Of a DNA stretch of 64,000 nt, positions 44,584 through 54,654 are shown one piece after another. A model generated the notes under the pieces. The model had not been told where the DNA came from. It saw only the letters and a program-made list of their open reading frames with translations, and made no database searches. Made by a program: the position numbers and the translations under genes. The stretch's first letter is position 1. Each line of letters begins with the position of its first letter. The stretch comes from Siphonodentalium dalli (lineage: Eukaryota > Mollusca > Scaphopoda > Gadilida > Siphonodentaliidae), in the NCBI GenBank assembly GCA_032622095.1, contig CP136062.1, positions 136,721,351 to 136,785,350 on the forward strand, given 5' to 3'.

Positions 44584-45640
44584 TGGACGTTAATGACGTT
44601 GTAGCTCAACTTGATGTTAGTCTCTCTACACTGCTGTGCCGTTTTTCGGCAGAAACTTCGTACCTAGAAGTACTATGGCCATGCTATTAACTTGGACCTG
44701 GTCCCCATTATGTCAGATGTCGCGTTCTGACGTTAATGACGTTGTAGCTCAACCTGAAGGTGGTCCATCGTCACTCATCCGCTGTTTATCTGCAGATCGG
44801 GACGAAACTTGGTACATAGACGTATTGTGGCCATGTTATTGATGTGGACCAGTTACCGATTACGTTAGCCGTCGCGTCCTGGCGGCAATGACGTTGTAGC
44901 TGAACCTGATGGTGATCCATCGTCACTCATCCGCTGTTTCTTGGCAGATCGAGGCGAAACTTCGTATCTAGAAGTACTATGGCCATGTTATTAACTTGGA
45001 CCTGGTCCCCATCATACCAGACGTCGCGTTCTGACGTTAATGACGTTGTAGCTTAACTCGATGATGGTCTCTCGTCACTCCTCCGCAGTTTATCGGCAGA
45101 TCAGTTCGAAACTTGGTACATAGACTTACTGTGGCCATGTTATTTATGTGGACCTGGTCCCGATTACCTCAGACGTCGCGTTCTAACGTTAATGACGTTG
45201 TAGCTCAACTTGATATTGGTTCCTCGTCACTGCTGTTTTTCGGCAGATATGAGCGAAACTTGGCACATAGCAGTGCTGTGGCCATGTTAGTAACTTGGGC
45301 CTGGTCGCGATAACATCGGATGTCGCGTTCTGACGTTAATGACATTGCGCATCAACTTGACAGACCGGGGCGAAACGTCGTATCTAGAAGTTGCATGGTC
45401 ACATTAGTAACACGGACCTAGTCGCGATTACGTCTGACGTCTCGTTCTGAGGTTAGTAACAATGTAGCTCAACTTGATGTTGTTCCACCGTCTCCCGACA
45501 GATCGGGACAACATCTTGTATCTTCGGTCAGGTTAATTGGATGGTCTTGGTAGCGATTGCCCCACACGTCGGGCTCTGACGTTAATGGCTTTGTAGCTGA
45601 ACTATGTTGTTCATCTGCACTCCATCTATAAATCGGGACA
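44584..45640. repeat. Left-arm array of ~150-bp units
   Basis: A unit with GACGTTAATGACGTTGTAGC, TCGGCAGATCGGGACGAAAC and GTGGCCATGTTATT recurs at 44585, 44728, 44880, 45033, 45185, 45332, about 45449 and 45577. The last units toward the centre are shorter and more diverged. All have the same orientation. Confidence 0.8.
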
Positions 45641-45749
45641 TAACCGAGGGGTATTTTGCGTCTCAAATTGGAAATAGAAAGATGGCGTGATTCTTCCCGA
45701 TAAAAATCAGTTACAACGTGTTGATTTCGCTTCAAGTTTTGCCGAAACA

Positions 45750-47270
45750 TGCTTTATTTCAAAGAGGCGGCTTCGTCGACGTTTTGGTTTTCCGCGAAAC
45801 TCGACACTGGTTTATGGATAATCTAGAGAGCGATCATGATTTTCAAATCAGGTACGTATCATAACAAAAACAAATTAAGGGCTTGTTTAAAGTGGCATTG
45901 TCTACATGCTTTCGAAAATATATATGTGTCAGTTTCATTGCAGGTAATTAATTCAGCATGTTGGGCAACCCGGGCCCGGTAGGCGTTTTTGTGGTTTCAT
46001 TACTGCAGAGAATAATGAAATATCGTGCGAAAAACGAAAAAGGTGTCCCGTGTTTTTTACAGTCAAATGTTTGTCTTAAAACGCACACAGCTTGACTGCG
46101 TGTCTCTTTTTTCGTGCGTGTAAGTACAATGTGACACACGTTTGGGACAAAATATGACTTCCGGGGGTAGAATTATAGTTGGTCGACTTTTTCGATCTTC
46201 GGCTTCTTCTGTGCACGGTATCTCGTTAACCTCTCCGGGGAAAAAATCATAAACATTGTCGCAAAGGTTTCCTTAAATTGTCAAACTGACACTGGACACT
46301 GCCACTTTGACAAAAAGCAAAAATGTGCAGTCACTTTGTATTACATCCGAATGTACACTCTTATATAGGAGCCGCACTTAAAATAATAATAAGATGACGC
46401 CCAGTGAGGCCGAGTTCTTTTGGCTACACATACATGTATATGTAAAATATTTACTGGTGTGTAACCTATTCCAACATGGTGAATCCCTCTATAACAAAAG
46501 AACGAGTCAATCTGAATTGGTGCGATTCGCGTGGAGTATATATATGAAAGCTCAAATAATCATTTATTATGCCGACTATTAAGTTTGACCAATCAGCTTT
46601 CGTAAGTAGTATGGCCGCACTGAACCATATGGGAACACTTATGGGGTCTCCTCATGAGGCTTCCGCCATTTTGATTCGGAGAAATTCTTCACGGCCCGAC
46701 TGCACTTCAATGTTAGGCCTATAACAAAGTGTTTTAATTGGTTCGGGGTCGTTGGCATAATAAATACGTTATATGGCGTTTAGTTGGCGGATACGTTGTC
46801 CTGTGGCCTCACCCAATATTGTTTTCACTTCGCCTCACATGACACCGTATCCGCCAACCAAACGCCCTGTAACTTATAGTATGCACCCGTGATGATGGTT
46901 GGACGACGTTCAGCTTAATCGTCCTATAACTGTGTTGACATATGTGACCAGATAAAATTTCGTTATCTTTGGCGCTCGTTTTCAATTTTACACAAGCAGA
47001 TTTATTAATTTATATTCGCCATTCCTATAAACTCAGGGTGTGTGTGGTTAAATCGGGTACAGAAATAATTACCGTCGCAGGGGGTGGGGGGGGGGGGGGG
47101 GTGGGGCGTAAGACGGGGTGGTGGGTCTGGTCAGTGGGACAAAACAGCAATTGTTCCCGCCACTCAAAAACAATTTCTGCATGTTTTTTTTTAGAATAAA
47201 GAGAAATAATGTAATTCTAACTGATATACTGACAGCAGACAGAGAGTTATCCTGTTGTATTTTGTTGTAA
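45750..47270. other. Unique centre of the foldback element
   Basis: No transposase or other protein domain was recognised. The centre contains an inverted repeat near 46765-46880 (TTAGTTGGCGGATACG / CGTATCCGCCAACCAAA) and a G-run at 47081-47101. Frames of 60-95 codons have no motif, so any mobilising enzyme would have to be supplied in trans. Confidence 0.5.
46765..46880. repeat. Inverted repeat inside the foldback centre
   Basis: GGCGTTTAGTTGGCGGATAC is inverted as GTATCCGCCAACCAAACGCC about 50 bp later, with weak pairing continuing outward. It may be a separate small MITE. Confidence 0.65.
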
Positions 47271-47275
47271 ATGGG

Positions 47276-47795
47276 TCCAAGGTACTACAAAACTCGTAAA
47301 TTGTCACAACAAAACTCGTCAATTTTACCACAAATATCGTCGATGTTACTACAAAACTCGTCAATTGTTACTACAAAACTCGTCAATTTTACCACAAAAG
47401 TCGTCAATTGTTACTACAAAACTCGTCGATGTTACTACAAAACTCGTCGATTTGTTACTACAAAACTCGTCAATTTTGCCACAAAACTCGTCAATTGCTA
47501 CTACGAAACTCGTCAATTGTTACTACAAAACTCGTCGATTGTTACTACAAAACTCGTCGATTTTACTACAAAACTCGTCAATTTTACAACAAATCTCGTC
47601 GATTTTACTACAAAACTCGTCTATTGTCACCACAAAACTCGTCAATTTTACCACAAATCTCATCGTTTTACTACAAAACTCGTCGATGTTACTACAAAAC
47701 GCGTCAATTGTTACTACAAAACTCGTCGATGTTACTACAAAACTCTTCGATTGTTACTACAAAACTCGTCAATTTAACCACAAAACTCGTCAAGT
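47276..47795. repeat. Inner right array of ACTACAAAACTCGTC units
   Basis: About thirty copies of TTACTACAAAACTCGTC with variants (CCACAAAACTCGTCAATT, ACAACAAATCTCGTCG) form a nearly continuous array with a period of 16-18 bp. They are the inverse of the outer-arm unit. No equivalent array sits at the inner edge of the left arm, so the arms are not symmetric here. Three overlapping frames of 130-190 codons result from the repeat. Confidence 0.85.
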
Positions 47796-49055
47796 CAACG
47801 TCAAGTTGAGTTACAACGTCATTACTTCAGAACGCGACGTCCGAGGTAATCGCGACCATGTCCAAGTTAATAACATAGTCATAATTCCTCTAGGTCCGAA
47901 GTTTCGCCCCGATATGTCGAGAAACGACGGATGAGTGCCGACGGACCACCATTAGATTGAGCTACAACGCCATTAACGCCAGGGCGCGACGTTTGACGTA
48001 ATGGGGGCCAGTTTCAAGTTAATAACATGGCCATAGTACTTCTAGGTACGAAGTTTCGCTCATATATGCCGAAAAACGGTACAGAAGTGACGAAGGACCA
48101 ATATCAAGTTGAGCTACAACGTCATTGACGTCAGAACGCGACGTCTGAGGTAATCGGGACCAGGTCCACATAAATAACATGTCCTCAATACGCCTATGTA
48201 CCAAGTTTCCAACTGATCTGCCGATAAACTGCGGAGGAGTGACGAGGGACCATCATCGAGTTGAGCTACAACGTCATTAACGTCAGAACGCGACATCCTA
48301 CGTAATGAGGACTAGGTTCAAGTTAATAACATGGCCATAGTACTTCTAGGTACGAAGATTCGCTCAGATCTGCCGAAAACGGCACAGCAGGGACGAGGGA
48401 CCAATATCAATTTGAGCTACAATGTCATTGACGTCAGAACGCGACGTCTGTGGTAATCGGGACCAGGTCCATATAAATAACATGGCCACAATACGTCTAT
48501 GTATCAAGTTTCGTCCCGATCTGCCGATAAACAGCGGATGAATTACGATGGACCACCATCAGATTGAGCTACAATGTCATTAACGTCAGGACGCGATGTT
48601 TGACGTAATGGGGGCCAGGTTCAAGTTAATAACATGGCCATAGAACTTCTAGGTACGAAGTTTCGCTCATATCTGTCGAAAAACGGCACAGCAGTGACGG
48701 GGAACCAATATCAAGTTGAGCTACAACGTCATTAACGTCAGAACGCGACGTCATGAGGTAATCGGGACCAGGTGCACATAAATAACATGGCCACAATACG
48801 TCTATGTATCAAGTTTCGTCCCGATCTGCCGATAAACAGCGGATGAATGACGATGGACCACCATCAGATTGAGCTACAATGTCATTAACGTCAGGACGCG
48901 ACGTTTGACGTAATGGAGGCCAGGTTCAAGTTAATAGCATGGCCATAGTACTTCTAGGTACGAAATTTAGCTCAGATCTGCCGAGAAACGGCGCCGATTG
49001 CAGTGACGAGGGACCAACATCAAGTTGAGCTACAGTGTCATTAACGTCCACCACA
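47796..49055. repeat. Right-arm array of ~150-bp units
   Basis: The unit of the left arm recurs inverted: TTGAGCTACAACGTCATTAA, AACATGGCCATAGTACTTCT and CGAAGTTTCGCTC. About eight or nine units spaced near 153 bp are visible from 47805 to 49045. Confidence 0.8.
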
Positions 49056-49379
49056 CAAACAATACACACAAAACATTGCATTTACTATATAAGATTTTAT
49101 TAAGACCAAACCCGCCTTTGAAACTGACTAAAAATTGTTGCTACAAAACTCGACGAGTATTACTACCAAACTCGTTAGCTTGTTTTTTACTACAAAACTC
49201 GTCGATATTTTACTACAAAACTCGTAACCTGAAATTACTACATAACTCGTCGATTTTACTACAAAACTCGTGAGCTACCACAAAACTCGTCGATTGTTAC
49301 TACACAACTCGTGAGCTACCACAAAACTCGTCAGTTACTACATAACTCGGCGTAACAACGTGCTTTTATTTCTTCAATT

Positions 49380-49724
49380 TTGTCAATCACGTTGAAACTT
49401 GGCACTGATATTAACCACCATGGGATCATGTGCACCTGGAATTTCTATAAAAGAGGAGGACGAAACTTGAACGTGTTACATTGTAGATTACGAAATAGTT
49501 GTAGTGACCTAAATGTCAATAACCAACGGAACCCTATTGCCAACAACTCATTTTGCCAATCCGGTCATCACTGTGAAGACGCACATCATTATTTGTTTCA
49601 GTGTTCTTTATACAAAAAATCCAGGCAATTAATGGAAAGACAGTGTTATATATCAACATTTTGTTCAACGCAATTTGGTATCGAGGTATATGTCGGTCCA
49701 CATTTGACAGGCGGTGAAAAATAA
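49380..49724 (+). pseudogene. LINE (CR1/L2-like) ORF2 C-terminal fragment
   Basis: The frame contains RNLNVLHCRLRNSCSDLNV and FCQSGHHCEDAHHYLFQCSL before a TAA. The pattern HxRLRxxCSxLN followed by C...C..ED..HyLFQC..Y is the terminal cysteine-rich region of CR1/L2-like LINE ORF2. The first 20-25 codons look like non-LINE sequence joined at the fragment's 5' end. It is a 5'-truncated copy lying directly outside the foldback right end. Confidence 0.65.
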
Positions 49725-49734
49725 CAAATTTAAA

Positions 49735-49862
49735 AAATAGATATCTGATAACTCTGAGCTTTGATGGGTGTGTTCTTCGACTAGAATCAAATATCTGTTT
49801 ACCCCCGAAGCCAAAGAGATAGTAATTTAGGAGCGTTAATTCGGATTATGCATCTTTAAATA
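49735..49862. repeat. Half copy of the 27102-type MITE
   Basis: GAGCTTTGATGGGTGTGTTC, CGACTAGAATCAAATAT and TACCCCCGAAGCCAAAGAGA match the right arm of the MITE at 27398-27470. It ends GGATTATGCATCTTTAAA. The left arm is absent. Confidence 0.55.
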
Positions 49863-50454
49863 TCCGTTTATTTGAAATAGTGCAATCCTATATCTCAACA
49901 TCAGGTCGTTTCATCTCAGGCCTACCACGAGCGCAAACATTTTATAACTATATGTATACGACTCCTTGTGGGTGCCATTGCAGCAACACACCACCATTAT
50001 GTATTTAAAGATCAATGGCTCTGGACCAATTGTGAGGAAATCTTCCTTACCCACAATTGGTGTCTAGAGTAAGACACAGAGCTATTTCATAAATCGCATT
50101 TGACCACTCAAGTTGTCAACATCTCCCCAGAGAGCAACGCAACCTCGCATTAACTTGGATGGTACATGTTCTGAAACTGGTGGTCCGAACACATGAATAC
50201 ATATGTGACCACCTTAACCACTTAAACCTGATTTCCTTTTCTGATCAGAACTACCGTCTCTTTACTGTCTTTTCATGAGAGCAAGACAACACGGGAGATG
50301 ATTATCAATAAGTTGCATAACTTATACTCCAATCCCATATTGGGATGTTGGGAGAGATTCGACTTCTGGAACTTCCGGGGTAAATGCACGTGTACATTTA
50401 AAAAAAAACACGAGGTTTTAAATCGAAAATAATTAAATTATACGAGCAAATACG
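49863..50454. other. Gene-free DNA with a short hairpin
   Basis: CTCTGGACCAATTGTG and its near inverse CACAATTGGTGTCTAGAG (50019-50067) form a hairpin. Nothing else was recognised. Confidence 0.45.
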
Positions 50455-52356
50455 ATGTCGGGTATAAAGAAGATGAAATTATATGCTGTGTCGCGCAGGC
50501 GGAAAAGAGGGATCTTTCTTCAATGGAGCGAGTGCGAGTTATCAATAATCAAGTTCCCTAATTCCGTGCACAAATGTTACAATAACGTCAACGAAGCTGA
50601 CAACTTCCTGTTGGCAGGTGATGTTTGTCTCTTCGTGTTTGGACTTAAGTTTTTTGACACGTAAAAGCCTAAAGGATTTAGGACATAAGTGTGACTTGTG
50701 CTGTGTCAAGGAGTTGCAACTGAACGCAAGACCGGAAAGTGGTGATATGTTGGAAGCTGACGAGCTGGGTATCCAGGAAAGAGACACTCCTGATAACAAC
50801 TCTGTGGACTACCATGGTGAAAATGAAGCTGTTTCAGATACCGGTGACGAAGCGGAGACTTCTGTGGAAGCTAATGTTGTGACACCGAAGTCACCAGAGA
50901 ACGCATGCTTCAATGTAATGATTGCAAGGAATGGATTCACTATCCATTCACCTTGTTACCTGCGGACCAGCTATTTGCTCTGGCCAGTACTAATAGGAAA
51001 TACTCATGTGAACGATGTGTACATGTTCCTGATAACTTCACCACACCGAACTTAAGATCTAGTGTAGTCAACACATGTAGCCGTCACACAGCATAGCAGA
51101 CATATACACGTGAGCAACTGACAGAGGCAGGTAACCAGACTCATCCAAAGCTACAAGCAAAACTGCGAAATTAAAACTAACCCAACTTGAGGAAGACAAT
51201 GACTTACATGATTCGTGGAATTATAACGTACCTGATGTGTTATATAGGATCGAATCAACCTTGTTCAAGGTTACCGGAGACCTGAAACAAAGCGTTATTG
51301 AAGAGATTCAGGTACCAATCCAAAACAAGATCAAGAATGACCTGTTACAAGACCTCAGGCAAAGCATCTTAGCATAAATTCAAAAACCTATTGAAAACAT
51401 TAAGCAGAGCCTGGATACCATTCTTCAGCAAATGAATTCAGTGTCTAAAGCTGTATCTTCAACAGTCAGCGACCCCCATGATGTGGAAGCAATAGGGTTT
51501 GAATCAAATCTCAAACAAACAATGCAAGAAGAGGTGAAGAAATGTGTCCTTGAGTTCAAAAATGTTTCCTACATCCAAATTGCGTGTAAGTCAAAGGAAG
51601 TAATGGCAGATATTTACATATATGATTTCAACAGCCAATCGAAGGTGGAGAAACAGTAAGAATCGCGAATTCCCACTTCGATAGAATTCACACCGAGATA
51701 TTTTTATCCGAAAAGATGATTGTTTACTCAGTGGAAGAGGCCATGTTGGGTATTGAAAAGACTGAAGACCTTGACTTTGACTGTGTAGTTATTCATATCA
51801 TGAACTCACTAAGCAGCCCCAATGTTAATGTTGATGACACTGAAAGCTAAGTGCGACTGAAAACGCAGACTATTGAGTCCAATGTGACTTTGCGCCTCTT
51901 TACATGAGTAACTGATCGAGCCGATTCAAAAAATTCTAGTGCAAGATTTTCTTTTCCCAGAGATGATGATAAAGAATTAAATCAAAAGCTGAAAATGTGT
52001 AACATCAAGCTTCAATATAGACTGTTTGGATGTACATACATTAAGTTCTGTGAGAACAACATAGGGACTCAGGTTCGGTTGCTCCTCACCTGCATACGGC
52101 CAAAGGTGTGCGCCTCGACAGTAAGATGACTGCGATTCTTGTTACAAATATTAAAACGACCATCAAGAAATGTCTTGGTATTGTGGAAACAAGGAAGCCA
52201 TACAATCAACACAATCACAACTTTAAACGTCAACCATATATATGACAATTACGGATTTTCATATGGAACTGACAGCCAATGGAGATACCAAATGGGGTCA
52301 CCCACACCATATGGCCGAAAGGACTACAAAGCTAACTTAGTGTCGGGCATCTTATA
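50455..52356 (+). pseudogene. LINE ORF1 remnant: RNase H1 N-terminal-type domain, PHD-like finger, coiled coil
   Basis: From the ATG at 50455 the frame contains YAVSRRRKRGIFLQWSECEL, the start of an RNase H1 N-terminal (hybrid-binding) fold ending near 50620. After a frameshift, 50618-50960 holds an acidic linker. From 50905 another frame reads LQCNDCKEWIHY and KYSCERC, a PHD-type zinc finger in which the cysteine expected after WIHY is Phe. Then 51180-51660 is charged and coiled-coil-like. Near 51700-51840 VYSVEEAMLGIE and FDCVVIHIMNSL recall the esterase-like part of some LINE ORF1 proteins. At least four frame changes and several stops show decay. It probably belonged to the LINE whose ORF2 lies at 54655. 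Confidence 0.6.
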
Positions 52357-52577
52357 AATCCAAATTCTGTTTCAGCATTGTATTTCTTTTTTGCCACATG
52401 GTATTTAACAAATGGAAATGCCTTTGTTGATTTTTATATACTTAATTACAGGGATGTCTTTTATTATCATTATCAATGATATGTCACGATAATTTCTTAT
52501 CTCCACTATTTTAGAAAACAAACTCGGCAATTCCGTGTCGCACCACCCACACGAGGTACAGTCAGCTGAATGGCCAC

Positions 52578-52602
52578 AACATATATATATATATATATAT
52601 AT
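52578..52602. repeat. (AT)n microsatellite
   Basis: A run of about twelve AT dinucleotides in AT-rich, gene-free DNA (52357-52829). Confidence 0.85.
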
Positions 52603-52829
52603 GAAATGTCCAAGGGACAGGTGCATGTTACTATACCGCGTCAGTATATACATAATATTTAAATGAAATAAATATCATGTTATAATTAAATGTCATATTG
52701 TAATATTTTCAAATTATATGTGAACAAACTCATTTTATTTAGTTACCTTAATAGTAGAATTTTTTTATTGCATTGCATACATTTACAATTAATATAAATT
52801 AATAAATGATACATAAATTATATTTAAAA

Positions 52830-53031
52830 CTATGAAGACATCATCTTTCGCTGTGATGTTAGCTGGGCAGGCTCCAGTCTTTTGGCGATGAGAACACCAC
52901 CAATGTGTCGCCTTGCTGGTCTGTCTTTTCACGGTAAAGCTGAATCCGTCGTTGGACACTAGCTTTGGCTTGCCTCTTTTCGTTCCGTTGTCAATCCTTT
53001 TGAAAGTCGATGGTGAATCGTCGGTTTCCAT
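52830..53031 (-). pseudogene. FLYWCH-type zinc finger fragment (possible Mutator-like origin)
   Basis: The minus-strand frame from 53031 contains KRGKPKLVSNDGFSFTVKRQ, then THWWCSHRQKTGACPANI, and stops at about 52789. The order G.P.LV..GF.F....... .WWC...... GCPA is the FLYWCH zinc finger. In animals FLYWCH modules occur in host proteins and next to Mutator-like transposase domains. Only this one domain is present; the last His of the motif would lie after an apparent frame break or intron. It could be a lone exon of a host gene, but the surrounding LINE debris favours a TE fragment. Confidence 0.55.
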
Positions 53032-53800
53032 CAGCTGTGGTTCTGGGAGCAGTATTGACGATTCATCGTGGCCGGTTGAACGTTTCGTCGATGTCGAAGG
53101 TCGAATGGTCTATTCTGGTTGGAGGTGGAGTCGTCGTTGTCATTTCAATGTCGAAGTTTGCGATCGCCGTATCTTCTACTGTCTGCTGGACTGTCGTGGT
53201 TTGGTTGCATGCGGTGCAGACCCAATCTATTGGCGTAGCTGTCTTTATGGCATATCGGTAAACTTCTAGACTAACGCCGGTGCTGCATGTACGGTGCTGC
53301 CATTTGTGGCAACATGGAAAGACAAGTCAGTGTTATAACAAACTGGTATATATCTGTATATATTTATATAACTATTGATCAAAATGAATTTCAATATTGG
53401 TTAAAGCAACATTTGACTCGTCATAAATAATCATTTACATTAATATTCATAGAGATTTGTTTTTAATTATTTAGTTAAGTTGATGTTTAAAATAAAAATT
53501 GTATAATATATATAAATTTTACAGATTTGTTTTTAAATATTAAGTTAAGTTGATGTTCAAAATAAAATTGTATAATATATACGAGTGCTAACCTTCACAT
53601 TGAAGACCGTGTTGACGCGGACGAACCTCTCATAAGATCTTTCCCGCAGTCAATCAGATGAATTCTATTGTCAGCGTGATTGTTATTCACATTCGATGTA
53701 AGCAAATCTTATAAGATCTTTCGCCGCATTCCAAAACATGAATAATTATACATACCTAATATAAATATATATATAAAATACCGTGTTTTCCACATTTCCA
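53032..53800. other. Gene-free DNA with a short duplication
   Basis: TTAAGTTGATGTT.AAAATAAAA..TTGTATAATATAT occurs twice, at about 53472-53510 and 53541-53580, each preceded by GATTTGTTTTTAA. TCTTATAAGATCTTTC-type words occur at 53631 and 53706. Frames at 52913-53269 on the plus strand have no motif. Confidence 0.45.
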
Positions 53801-53902
53801 ACACACGGTACGAAACGACCAATTGATTTTCTACATGGTACGAACCGACCAAAGAATGCGGTACGAAACGACCAAAAAATATGGTACGAAACGACCAGAT
53901 GG
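53801..53902. repeat. GGTACGAAACGACCA minisatellite, four units
   Basis: Four copies of GGTACGAAACGACCA or GGTACGAACCGACCA with 10-18-bp AT-rich spacers lie here, directly downstream of the minus-strand LINE coding remnant. They add an artificial GRFVPC-type tail to its reading frame. Confidence 0.7.
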
Positions 53903-54640
53903 TAATTTGAAATTGTGTCTTCGATAAGTTGAGTCCAATGTGACTTTGCAGGGAAATAAACTGGGTTACCGTATATCAAAACATAGTCAGAGAAGCCATA
54001 TGAATGAAAAATGGAATTAATATCAGAGAAACAATTTGCATTTCTATTTGGCGTGTTACAAGTATAAATATATTGATAAAGGCGAACAAGAAAAACCTGT
54101 TTAACAGTTTTACGTGAAACACTCAAGTTACAGAGAGAACCGAATAGCGATAATTTCCTTTTATCAATAAGACATTGCAGTGATCCCAAACCGACTAGAC
54201 ATTGAGCGATAACTGTAGAGGTTCGCTGGTGCAGACCTTGAAAGTTCTTGAGACAGAATCGATGAATACGTTCTAATCGCTCACTATCGTTTTGGCATAA
54301 ACCCCATAACAGTTCTGCAACATACAGTCCTCTGGGGAGTACAGTTGATTGATACAAGAACGTGCAACTGGCAGGGGTTACACCTTCTGGATACAAACCA
54401 GTTTGAAAGTGACATATATGTACTTAGAATTGTATCTTATATTTTATCGTAAGTTGACTGTTGATATTAAATTTATTCAACGGAACACCCATGTGAGTTA
54501 TATCGCCACATTCATTTGTTGAATCACTACCTAATACGAACTTTCGACTATTTCTTGAAAAATCTCGTTTCGATTCGTTAAAGAAAATCACACAAGATTT
54601 ATTTGCATTATAGCGATAACGCCATTTATTGCTATATGTA
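53890..54640 (-). pseudogene. LINE (CR1/L2-like) ORF2 3' part, minus strand
   Basis: The minus-strand frame from 54396 contains QSTVLPRGLYVAELLWGLCQ, ERIHRFCLKNFQGLHQRT and LGSLQCLIDKRKLSLFGSLC. Upstream in another frame (54640-54440) lies RYRYNANKSCVIFFNES and then THMGVPLN. This is the RT thumb and following region of CR1/L2-like LINEs. The 5' end is truncated near 54650, close to where the plus-strand LINE begins. The fragment ends near the 53801 minisatellite. Frameshifted and inactive. Confidence 0.7.
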
Positions 54641-54654
54641 TATTGTATAACAAA

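Larger units (their letters stand above)
44276..49357. mobile_element. Foldback-type element, 5.1 kb, with long composite inverted arms
   Basis: The left end TGTTACGCCGAGTTATGTAG is exactly inverted at the right end (CTACATAACTCGGCGTAACA, ending 49357). The outer ~300 bp of both arms agree with only a few mismatches. Each arm has an outer part made of 16-17-bp ACGAGTTTTGTAGTAA units and an inner part made of ~150-bp units. Flanks are ACATG and ACGTG, a possible imperfect 5-bp target duplication. The ~1.5-kb centre has no recognisable transposase. Long TIRs built from tandem repeats are the hallmark of foldback/Galileo-type elements; that classification is an inference. Confidence 0.8.

Noticed and set aside
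47276..47795. CRISPR-like regular array
   Set aside because: The units are contiguous without unique spacers, the setting is eukaryotic and no cas genes are present.
47271..47934. Three overlapping frames of 133-189 codons rich in YYKTR and LLQNSS
   Set aside because: They are translations of the 16-18-bp ACTACAAAACTCGTC array in different frames.
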